This document shows positions 32,830 through 42,679 of a DNA stretch of 64,000 bases, in pieces; positions within the stretch are counted from its first letter, which is position 1, and each line of letters starts with the position of its first letter. The position numbers were made by a program, and so were the translations under genes. Origin of the DNA: Ornithorhynchus anatinus (Eukaryota > Chordata > Mammalia > Monotremata > Ornithorhynchidae); contig NC_041751.1 of assembly GCF_004115215.2 (NCBI RefSeq), forward strand, positions 32,937,958-33,001,957, given 5' to 3'. Under the pieces are notes generated by a model. The model did not search any database. It was given only the letters and a program-made list of their open reading frames with translations, and had not been told where the DNA came from.

Positions 32830-34250
32830 CTCCGGTGATGGGGGGCAGAGGTGGGCGTGGAGCCACGGCCAGTTGACGGCCCCTCAGGCTGAGGCCCCGG
32901 CTGTGTGGGCCCTGCAGGAGCCAGCTGGGCTGGGGGCCCGGGAGAGAGGGTCTGGTCCGGGCTGGATGGAAGACTCAAGGGGAGCAGGCTGTCTGCCCTA
33001 GACGCTGGCCCCGGAAGGATCAAGCGCTCACCGTGCGCTAAGCGCTTGGTTAATCACAGCGTGGCACTCGGGGGGGACCCGGCTCACTTCCCTTACTTTG
33101 CCTCCTGCCCGTTGCGTGCCCTTGGGTCACTTAATTCATTTGGGTCTGTCTTCCCCCCCGCCAACAACCGTAAAATGGGAAGCTGTCGTTAGGCTCCCTC
33201 CCTCTTAAACCGTCGCTCCTGGCAAGAGCAGGGACTGGGTGGGAGCCGGGTTGAAGCGTGTGTTCGAGTGCTTACGAGCTGCCTAGCACTGTGCTAAGTG
33301 CTGGGGTAGAGAGCAGGTGATGGGGTCGGACACAGCCTCTCTCCCACGTGGGACTCCGGCACCAAGTGGGAGGAAGAACAGGCATTAACTAATAATGATG
33401 GCCTCCGTTAAGCGTTTACTATGTACAAAGCACTGTTCTAAGCGCTGGAGGGGATACAAGGTGAGGCTCACGTTCTTGATCCCCCATTTTCTAGAGGAGG
33501 TAGCTGAGGCCCAGAGAAGTGAAGTGCCTCGCTCCAAGTCGCACAGCTGACAAGCGGCGGAGCGGGGATTAGAACCCATGACCTCTGACTCCCAAGCCCG
33601 CTTCCCCAGTGTAAATCCCCAGGAGGAGGAAACTGAGTCCCAACAAAGTGACCCGCCCAAGGGCCCACAGCAGGCAAGCGGCGGAGCCAGGATTGGAACC
33701 CAGGCCCTTGTTGTTGCTTCAGCCCCCCCCCCGCTGGCTATCTTGTACCGCCCCCAGCGCTCTCCCACTAGCCTGTGGTCACTTGACTTTCCTCTGCCTC
33801 GGTTCCCTGGGCTACGACACGCTCTCCCTCCCAGACTGCGAGCCCCCCGGGGAACGGGACTGCCTGCTCTGATGGTACTTACCCCGGTACTTAGCACGGA
33901 GCAAGCGCTTCACAAACAGCCCCACGCTGCCTCGTCTGTGCCCCTGCTGCGGGACCTCGGGTGAGTCATTTCTCTTGCCCGCGCCTCCGCTTCCTCGACT
34001 GCAAAATGGAGATTCCAACCCCGTTCTCCTACTTGGACTGTGAGCCCCAGGTGAGGCAGCGACCGTATTTGGCCTGATTTAACTAGTACCTCCCCGCTAA
34101 GTGCTCAAAAACTAGAACCGAATGAATGAACTTTAGTGCTCCTCACACAGTAAGCGCTCAATGAATGATGGAATGGATGAGCAGTTCTTGACCCATAGTG
34201 TGCACTCAACCGGTAGGTAATAAAGGTGAATATGTTCAATCCCCTTTCTT
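32830..34250. repeat. Mon-1 and L2 fragments; no gene
   Basis: 32830-33240 is unassigned. Mon-1 pieces lie at 33245-33370 (-, partial), 33390-33605 (-) and 33605-33715 (-, head part only), so two heads are stacked. L2-like pieces are at about 33825-33915 and 34070-34175. Confidence 0.6.
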
Positions 34251-34255
34251 GAAAT

Positions 34256-35020
34256 TCACTCCAAAAAATTCATTCCCAGAACCCTCCCCGAGGCCACCTT
34301 CATGGTCCTGTTCCTCAGGCCGTAGAGGAGGGGGTTGTTCGGCCACCATCGTGGTCGCGTACGCGCGCATCTTCGGGGCCCTCGGCGGCCGGCATCCTCG
34401 GCACGGCCCCGAAGATGCGCGCGTACGGGACCACGATGGTGGCCGAACACCCTAAGCCCGAGGAGGCCGTGAAGATGACGGCACCTAGTTCTCTGACGTT
34501 CACACCGGAGAGCTTTACCAGCTGGGGGACGTCGCAGAAGAACTGGTGGATCACGGCGGACCCGCAGAAGGGCAGGGAGAAGGTGGCGGCTGAGCCAGGA
34601 GGCCGCGGCCGTCTTCCCGCAGGCCCCTCGGTCCACGATGACCCCGTAGCGCAGGGGGAGGCGGATGGCCGCGTAGCGGTCGTGGGACGTCACGGTGAGC
34701 GGGGCCACGTCGGTGCCGGCACAGAAAACCACCAAGAAGACTTGCGCGACACAGCCCGGGAAGGAGATGGATCTCTTGTCGGTCAGGGAGTCGAGGACGG
34801 ATTTGGGGACGGTGACGGAGACGAGGCAGAGGTCGACGAGGGCCAGGTGCCCGAGGAAGAAGTACACGGGGGCGCGGAGGCGCCGGTCGAGGACGGCGAC
34901 GACGAGGAGGTTCCCCGCCGGGTAGACCGGGAGGAACGGCGCGGCCTGGGCCGGCCGCACCTCCCGGACCTCCGAGAATCCCAGCAGGAGGAATCCCCTC
35001 ACCGCCGTGCGGTTGGCCAT
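34256..35020 (-). pseudogene. Olfactory receptor pseudogene, family 14-like
   Basis: The minus-strand frame starts ATG at 35020 (MANRTAVRGF, with an N-R-T glycosylation site). It continues through TM1 (GNLLVVAVLDRR), TM2 (PVYFFLGHLALVDLC), 'VTVPKSVLDSLTDKRSISF' and the TM3 end 'SHDRYAAIRLPLRYG' to TM4 'GACGKTAAASWLS'. A deletion of roughly 30 bases there shifts the frame, and 'IHQFFCDVPQ' and TM5 'TIVVPYARIFGAV' continue in another frame. After 'RMPAAEG' the normal TM6-TM7 stretch (about 58 residues in the paralogue at 46.3 kb) is missing. A 45-base inverted copy of the TM5 end stands in its place, followed by the 'NPLLYGLRNR' motif. It would have been an odorant GPCR of olfactory cilia; it cannot make a full receptor. 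The motifs GFSEVRE and PKSVLDSLTD suggest OR family 14. Confidence 0.85.
34336..34449. repeat. Inverted repeat, two 45-bp arms with a 24-bp spacer
   Basis: Arm 34336-34380 is the reverse complement of 34405-34449 with a single mismatch (34366 against 34419, a CGCGTACG/CCGTACG difference). The arms are OR TM5-end sequence. The spacer 34381-34404 is the OR segment following TM5. The structure is a fold-back duplication, not a transposon end. Confidence 0.9.
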
Positions 35021-35229
35021 CTCTTCTTCTGGAGGATGAATTTCCGCGCTCCGGGAATCCTTCTGCACCTCTCTGGGACGCTCACCGTCAGCCCCGCGCT
35101 CCCTCTTCCAGGCACTCGGGACAGTGGAATCCGAGATGGCTCCTCTCTGAGAGCAGAGGGACGCCGGTGACGGACGTGGTCCACGTAACCCTGGAATAAC
35201 ACCAGAAGCAGAAATCACTGCCGGCACTT

Positions 35230-36200
35230 CCCTTTTTTAAAGAATTCTCCTCCGTGCATCCTCGCTCTGGAGGTTGAAGGGGGTGTCCCTTCCTCCCATC
35301 ACACCGTTAACAATCTTGGCAGTCGTTCTCCTCCTCCTCCTCCTCTCCCTCCTCTTTTTCCTCCTCTTTTTTCTCCTCCTCCTCCTCTTCCTTATCATCT
35401 CCTAGGCACTCACGAGGACTCACGCGCTGTCCTGACCCCCAGGTTAGATATAGGATTGATTGGATCCAGTCTCTGTCCTCCACAGAGCTCAAGGTCTAAG
35501 AGCAGGGATCCTCATCTCCGTTTTCTAGATGAGGAAGCGGGGACAGAGAGGTTTCGTGACGTGCCCAGGAAGACATTAGACCCTCGAATCCCCGTCCTGT
35601 CCTCTTCCCGCGAGACCCCGCTGCCTCCGTGTGTTGGACGAGCAGAAACACTGGGCCGGATGGGCCCTAGATCTGACCGAGGAATGACTTCGCGTGACCC
35701 CCCCCCCCCCAGGAGCCGTGGAGTCGGAGCACTGGGCTGGATGGACCAAAGCCGGTTCTTATTTCCTCCCGTCTTCAGCTCCTCTTCTTCCCCTGCCTTC
35801 CTCTAACAGTAATAAGGACCGCGGTCTGGACACCTCTTCATTTTTCCGCGTGCTTTACGATAAGCGTGGGGTTCGTGCAGTGCTTCCTCTAAGTCCGGCG
35901 CCGTGTGAGCTCCGGGGCCAACGCAGAATAACCAGACGGGGTACGGTTTCTGTCCGGCACGGCGTGCACGGCCTCGGAGGGTGAGCGGGACTCGCTCGAT
36001 CATGTTTTCTGAGCGTTTACTGTGTGCGGAGCACCGTAGTAAGCAGTTGAGAGGGTGCACTATAAGAGAGCTGGTCGACGCGACTTCTCCCCGTTGTGCA
36101 AGCGAGGAAGCTGTGGCCCAGAGAAGGTGAGCGGCTTGGCCGAGGCCTCACAGCAGGCCAGGGGGACTAGGATCCAGCTCTCCCTGCCCTCTTCCGTAGC
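35230..36200. repeat. CTC-rich microsatellite and old SINE/L2 scraps
   Basis: A (CTC)n/(CCT)n-rich tract occupies about 35328-35400. 35480-35990 is unassigned. A degenerate reverse L2 terminus lies at 35990-36060, continuing as a weak MIR/Mon-like body to 36200. Confidence 0.5.
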
Positions 36201-36840
36201 CCTCTTCCGCTCCACACGACGAGAATGGCTCTAAGCAGAATTCCCAACGGGCACAGATTCTTACCTTTCCGGATGGGGGGCTCTAGCGGGAAGCCGGCCA
36301 CCAGAGAAGATGCGGCGATCCGGAAAAGGCTGGGACGGTGGTGGGTAGCGCTCTACCTCAGTTTCCCCCAGAAGGAAGGAAGGAGGGGTTCGTCCCCGGG
36401 GTCCCGAGCCCCTCCCGCGGCCGGTTCCAGCCCAAGGCGGGGAGGGGAGGGTCCTGAGCAGGTCCGCAGAGGCCCCCGAAGGCGGGTCGACCGGGGAGTC
36501 CTTCCCTCCGAGCTCTGGGTCCGTCCGGGAGCCCGGTGGCGAAGGAACAATTTTGGTTTTACACAACATCGGGTCTGTGGGGACGGGCTTCCCGGGGGAA
36601 GATGCGGCTGAGGGATGAGAGGGGCGATGAGGCCCGAGAGGATCGTGGATAGTTCCAGGGAAACCGCCCTTCTCTGGCTTGGGGACGGTGTGATGGGGTC
36701 CAATGTGATTATCTTGTGGGGACTCGAGCCCATCAGGGAGGCCCTTCTGGCTGTCATAGCCCCCCCCCCCCCGATATGGGTCCCCTCTGAGGCCAGGAGG
36801 ATACAGGTCTGAAGAGGAGGAATTTTTCACACCGACGGCA
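36200..36840. other. No gene or clear repeat recognised
   Basis: This is moderately G+C-rich DNA. Open frames exist on both strands but lack domains, conserved motifs or splice context. A C-run (gcccccccccccc) lies near 36760. Confidence 0.4.
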
Positions 36841-36844
36841 CCCG

Positions 36845-38860
36845 TGGGGGTTCTGATCCCCCCGCTCCGCCCCATGTTGGCTCTGTGACCTCGGACCAGC
36901 CACTTACCTTCTCTGCGCTTCAGTTACCTCACCGGTAAAAGGGAGATTCAGACCTACCCGGGACAACCTGATGACCTTGTAACTCCCCCGGCGCTTAGAA
37001 CAGGGCTTGGCGCATAGTAGGCGCTTAACGAATACCGTCATCGTCATCATGATTATTACGTGTGTCTCTGCGATGGTGCAGCGGCTCCCCAGGGGCGAGG
37101 GGGAACCTCCCTCCCTCCCTCACACCAACCTCACCCCCACCGGGTTTCTTGCGGTATTTATTAGGCACTTAATGTGGGTCGAACGCTCTTCTAAACCCTG
37201 GGGTAGGTCCAAGTTGAGTAGGTCGGACACAGTCCCTGCCCCGCATGGGGCTCGCGGTCTAAGCGGGAGGGAGAACGGGTATCCCCGTTTCACAGTTGAG
37301 GACACCGAGGCACAAAGAAGTGGAGTGACTCGCTCAAGGTCACAGAGCGAGCAACTGGCAGAGCTGGGATTAGAACTCAGGTCCTCCCGACTCCCGGGCC
37401 CGCGATCTAGTGACAAGGCCGTGCCGTTTCTCTGTCCGAGCAAAAGATGAGAATTCCCAAGCAGGACTATGAAGACTTGACATGATGATGACGGTATCTG
37501 TTAAGCGCCTACTACGCGCCAGGCACTGTTCTAACCGCTGGGACGCGATGGCTTACAGAGCCTACGGATAGAGCCATAATTTATTTATACGGATGCCTGT
37601 CTCCCCCCGATGGGGAGGGAACATGTCTGCCAACTCCCTTAGAGTGTCCTCTCCCAAGCACTTAGTACAGTGTTCCGCGCGCAGTAAGCGCTCGATAAAT
37701 GTCTTTGATTAATTGACTGCTGTCTGTCTCCCCCTCGAGACCGTAAGCTCCTTCTGGGCTGGGAACCTGCCCACCGACTCTGTTATATTGGACTCCCCCA
37801 AGCCTTTAGTACGGTGCTCGGCAAGCAGTAAGCGCTCAATAAATAGGATCGATTGATTGGGCAGTTTGCTCCTCGAAATCGGCCTCTTCTTGGTCCTCAT
37901 TCCCACGGAGATCCTCCCCTCCCCCCACATCCCCGACCGCCTCGGCTTCCAATCCCACGGTGAAAAATCGGGCTCGCCGGATTGAATTATTCATTCAGTA
38001 GTATTTACCGAGCGCTTACTAGGTGCAGAGCACTGCGCCGGGCGCTCGGAACGCACGATTCGGCAACGGAATTATTCATTCTGATTCCCCTACATCGCTG
38101 TCATCAGGGCGCGGCCATTTAGTGAGGACTACACTAGACGGTAAGCTCCTCGGAGGGAGCAGTCATGTCCGTTTTGTGCTTTCCCGAGGGCTGAGTTCAG
38201 TGCTCTGCACATAGTAAGCGCTCAGTAAATACTATTGAACGAATGCACAGCATAGGCAGTGAGTAAATACCATCGTTTGAGTACACGCAGTCGGAATTAC
38301 TTCCACGCTGCTCTCCGCTGGGATGATATTTGGACTGCGGGAAGGATTTATTCACAGTCAGGATTCCGGGGCTCATTCATTCATTCGGTCGTATTTACCG
38401 AGCGCTTACCGTGCGCGAAGCACTGTCCTGGACGCTTGGGAGAGTACACTGTAACAACAAACAGGCATATTCCTGCCCACAGCGAGCTCGCAGTCCGGTT
38501 CCCGCTCTGCCGCTCGTCTGTTGTTCGACCCCGGGCAAGTCACTTAACCTCTCCGGTCCGAGGTTCCTCTGGTATTAAATGGGGACCCGACATCCATCCT
38601 CCCTCCCTCCCTCAGCTCTTTAAGGGACAGGGAGGCTAGGAGGCAAAAGACAAAACAGCTCCGGGCTCCACAGACACATCAAACACGACACGACAGGAAA
38701 CAACCCAGACCGTAAGCTCGTCCCCTAGGCCTGTGAGTTCGTTGTGGGCAGGGAAGATCTCCGTTTATTTTTGGACGGTACTCCCCCCCCCCCCCCAGCG
38801 CTTCACACAGTGCTCTGCCCACCGGAAGCGCTCGATAAATACGACCGACCGACAACCTCT
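36845..38860. repeat. Mon-1 and L2 copies; no gene
   Basis: Mon-1 at 36845-37060 (+), 37150-37430 (-) and a tail at 37490-37560 (-). L2 ends at 37580-37710 (+), 37720-37865 (+), 37985-38075 (-), 38100-38250 (+), 38375-38490 (-) and 38710-38855 (+). A Mon-1 body scrap at 38500-38590. 38640-38705 has an ACGAC-containing stretch of unknown origin. Confidence 0.7.
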
Positions 38861-39137
38861 TCGTGTGTCCAGCCCGTCCGGGACCGTGGATTCACACTGT
38901 GCCTCGGAGGAACAGAGATGCTAAGGGGCTGACCGAGGTCACGCAGCAGGGGCGTGTCGGCCAGACCCCCCCCCCCCCCCCGAGCTCTTTTCAGTAGTCC
39001 CGGCCGCCTGGTGCTTTGGACCGTTGTTCCTTCGCTCGTGATTGCCGTGGCATCTGGCTGGTTCCGTTCAGCCTTTCCCATCGGGGAGGTCTGGGATTAA
39101 CCGGAAAGATTTAGCCCTTATCTCCCGCTGATAAGCT

Positions 39138-40029
39138 TCAGGTCCCCAGAGCGGCCTTCAGGTCCCGGTTCCTCGGGCTGTAGATGAGGGGGTCGAGGGC
39201 CGGGGGCACCGCGACGTAGAACGGGGACACCAGCGGGTCCGGCGTCGAGGGGGAGTCCGACACGGGCCTGAGGAAGGGAGACGGAGACGGTGACGACGGC
39301 GAGGCGGGGCAGGCAGGTGGAGAAGGCTCCGGCCCGGCCCTGGGCGGCCGGCATCCTCAGCACGGCCCGGAAGACGCGCGCGTACGAGACGGCGATGGAG
39401 ACGAAGCGGGCGGAAGCCAGGAGGGCGGAGAAGGAGGTGACTGCATCCTCCTGAATCTTCCCACTGGAGTGGGCAAGTTCACCGATCTGAGGGCTCTGGC
39501 AGAAGAACCGGTGGATCACGCTGGACCCACCTGAGGGGACGGAGAAGGTGGCGGCCGTGTGCGTGAGGGCGGAGAGGCCCCCGCCGAGCCAGGAGGCGGC
39601 CGCCATCTTCCCGCAGGCCCCACCGTTCACGATGACCTCGTAGCGCAGGGGGAGGCGGATGGCCACGGAGCGGTCGTGGGACCCGGCCGTCAGGAAGTAC
39701 AGCTCGGCACGGGCGAACGGCAGGAGGGAAAACACCTGAAGGACACGGCCCGGGAGGGAGACGGATCTGTTGTCGGTCAGGGCGTTGTGGACGGACCGGG
39801 GGACGGCGACGGAGACGTGGCAGAGGTCGACGACCGACAGGCGCCCGAGGAAGAAGTACACGGGGGCGCGGAGGCGCCGGTCGAGGACGGCGACGGCGAC
39901 GACGAGGAGGTTCCCCGCCGGGGCCGCCGGGTAGACCGGGAGGAACGGCGCGGCCTGGACCGGCCGCGGCTCCCGGACCTCCGAGGATCCCAGCAGCAGG
40001 AATCCCGCCGCCGCCGTGCGGTCGGCCAT
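39138..40029 (-). pseudogene. Olfactory receptor, family 14-like, one frameshift
   Basis: ATG at 40029 (MADRTAAAGF) to TGA at 39138 in the minus-strand direction, nearly full OR length. TM1-TM5 and the start of TM6 are continuous: 'GNLLVVAVAVLDRR', 'PVYFFLGRLSVVDLC', 'HDRSVAIRLPLRYE', 'VIHRFFCQSPQ', 'VSYARVFRAVLRMPAAQGRA', 'FSTCLPRLAVVT'. A single frameshift near 39275 moves the remainder to another frame, where 'SDSPSTPDPLVSPFY', 'DPLIYSPRNRDLKAALGT' and the stop follow. The usual DRY motif is DRS, the N-glycosylation Asn is Asp and the 'AIC' Cys is Arg, so decay of function goes beyond the one break. An assembly error at the shift is possible but would not restore these residues. Confidence 0.85.
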
Positions 40030-40189
40030 TTCCGGGGAAATGCTCCGAGTTCTCGGAGAGAAGGTGGTTGAAGGCAACCGTTCTGGGCAGGCGATCTGCT
40101 GGAACCGGGAGGGGAAAGAAAAAAGCGGCTCTGAATTTTTCTGAGGTCGAATTCGGCCTCACTCGGAAGGCGCCCACACCCAGATGCTG

Positions 40190-41375
40190 AGACACAACGG
40201 CCCCTCCCTCCCTCCTCTCCTTGTCTGGCCCTTCCTCCAGGAGGCCTCCCCTGCCCGCGCCCTCCTTTCCTCTTCTCCCACTCCCTTCTGGGTCGCCCCG
40301 ATTTGCTCCCTTTATTCATCCCCCCGCTCCCAGCCCCACCGCACTTTAATAATAATAATGATAACGGCATTTGTTAAGCGCTTACTAGGTGCCGAGCACC
40401 GTTCTAAGCGCTGGGGGGGGGCGGATACAAGGGAATCAGGTTGTCCCACGTGGGGCTCCCAGGCTGAATCCCCATTTTCCAGATGAGGGAACTGAGGCCC
40501 AGAGAAGTGAAGTGACTCGCCCACAGTCACACAGCTGACGGGTGGCAGAGCCGGGATTAGAACGCATGACCTCTGAATCCCAAGCCTGGGCTTTTCCCGC
40601 TGAGCCCCGCCGCTTCTCACACTTAGCGCTCATTCATACTTAATAATAATAATAATAATAATAATGATAATGTTGGTATTTGTTAAGGGCCTACTATGTG
40701 CCGAGCACTGTTCTAAGCGCTGGGGGAGACACAGGGGAATCGGGTCGTCCCACGTGGGGCTCACGGTCTTCATCCCCCTTTTACAGATGAGGGAACTGAG
40801 GCACCGAGAAGTGAAGTGACTCGCCCACGGTCCCACAGCTGACAAGCGGCCGAGCCGGGATCCGAACCCATGACCTCTGACTCCCAAGCCCGGGCCCTTT
40901 CCACTGAGCCACGCTGCTTCTCATACTTACGTATGAATGTCTGCGTAATTTATTTATTTATATCAATGGCTGCCTCCCCCTCCTGACTGTAAGCTCTTTA
41001 TGGGCTGGGAATGTGCCCTCCAACTCTGTTACAGAAGCGGCGTGGCTCAGTGGCAAGAGCCCGGGCTCGGGAGCCGGAGGTCATGGGTTCGAATCCCGGC
41101 TCTGCCATTTGTCAGCTGCGTGACCGTGGGCGAGTCACTTCACTTCTCCGGGCCTCGGTTCCCTCATCTGTCAAACGGCGGTCGACCGTGAGCCTCACGT
41201 GGGACGGCCCGATGACCCTGGATCTCCCCCAGCGCTTAGAACGGTGCTCTGCACCTAGTGAGCGCTTAACAAGTACCAACGTGATTATTATTATTGTTAT
41301 ACTGAACTCTTTCAAGTGCTTAGTACGGTGCTCTGCACACAGTAAGCGCTCCAAAAATGCCACTGATTGATTGGA
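40190..41375 (+). repeat. One LINE L2 3' end carrying three nested Mon-1 insertions
   Basis: L2 sequence is continuous over 40190-40347, 40622-40644, 40922-41032 and 41306-41375 once three Mon-1 copies are set aside: 40348-40621 (-), 40645-40921 (-) and 41033-41305 (+). The second insert is flanked by the 7-base repeat 'catactt'. The first is flanked by similar 'gcactt'/'cacactt'. Each Mon-1 is full length with an intact tRNA-like head. Confidence 0.85.
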
Positions 41376-41532
41376 AAACCACCACCTTTCCCGACGAAGG
41401 AGGCCGATTCTCCCGGCGGCCGCTGAGCCCCTTCCCCCTGCTGTGCCACCACCTCCCTCCCCGATGCTCAATAAAGTCCCCCTTCCTCATCTCCTCCCCC
41501 CTCGACCGCTCCGAGACCCAACTGCCCTCTCC

Positions 41533-42290
41533 TTTTTGTGGTATTTTAAGCGTTTCCCGTGTGCCGGGCACTCTACCGATCGCCGGGGTAGATTAAAACC
41601 CATCGGCCGTGTCCCGCCTGGAGCTGAGTCTCGATCCCTCTTTCCCGGGTGAGGAAACGGAGGCGCTTGCTACGGTCGCTGTGCGCTGGGCACTGTACCG
41701 AGCGCTGGGGGAGGGGGATACAAGCTAATCCGGTCGGGTACGGTCTGCGTCCCTCCTGGGACTCCCAGCCTACGTTACAGATGAGGGATCTGAGGCACAG
41801 AGGAAGTGAAATGACTCACCCAAGGTCACTCAGTAGACAGGTGACAGAGTTGGGATCGGGGCCCAGGTCTTTTTGACTCCCAGGCCCGGGCTGGATCCAC
41901 TAGGCCGCCCGCCTGCTCGCCGCGTCTCCCCCCCATCTTTATTCTTAGACAGAAGGGCGAGGGGGGGCGGGGAGGGGGGCATTCGATATCTGTTTCTCCC
42001 TCCTACTTACGTCTCGGGCAAGTCACTCGACTTCTCTGTGCCTCCGTTCCCCTTTTGCAAACCGGGGATTCATTTACCTCTTTCTCCCTCCCACTTAGAC
42101 TCCCAAGTCAGTCAGTCAGCCGATGGTATTTATTGAGCGCCTGCCGTCCCGCGGAGCCCTGTGCTGAGCACCTGGACTGTGTCCGACCTGATTAGCTTGC
42201 GTCTACCCCAGCTCTTAATACGGCTTCTGACACCTAGGAAGTGCCGACAGATACCACAGTTGTAATTGCCATTAAATGCCAGGTGAAACC
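41533..42290. repeat. Old Mon-1/MIR-type SINEs and an L2 scrap
   Basis: Reverse copies at 41533-41665 (partial) and 41665-41915 (full, older). A plus body piece at about 42010-42075. An L2 terminus at 42105-42175 (-) runs into a Mon-1 tail to about 42260. Confidence 0.65.
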
Positions 42291-42665
42291 AACAGAAAAA
42301 CAACAACAGGGGGTGACAGAGGATGGAGGGAGATGTCTCCCGGCCACGCACGGTCTCGCCACGGGTCCCGGCCTCTCCGCAGGTGGACGGAAGGACCCGA
42401 TCACCCCGATGCGCCCTCGGCCCCACGGCGACCTTCCACGCCGGCGCCGAACGGGGCTCCCTCTCTATAACTCCGACAGGGCCATCCCCCGAGTCGGGTC
42501 GGGCCCTTGGCTGTCTCCGCGCGGCCCTCCCGTCGCCCTGGAGACCGCTCTCCGTGCCATCCCCCCGTCGCCATGGGGACCGTTCCCCGCGCATCCCCCG
42601 GCCGACCCCAGCCGAGATTCCGAGTCCTTGTCTCCAAGCCCCCGGGCCGGCTCATGAATCCTTTC
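42291..42665. other. G+C-rich stretch, no gene recognised
   Basis: Open frames on both strands overlap fully and carry no recognisable domain. No promoter or poly(A) pair is evident. Confidence 0.35.
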
Positions 42666-42679
42666 TCCCAACCCTGGCC

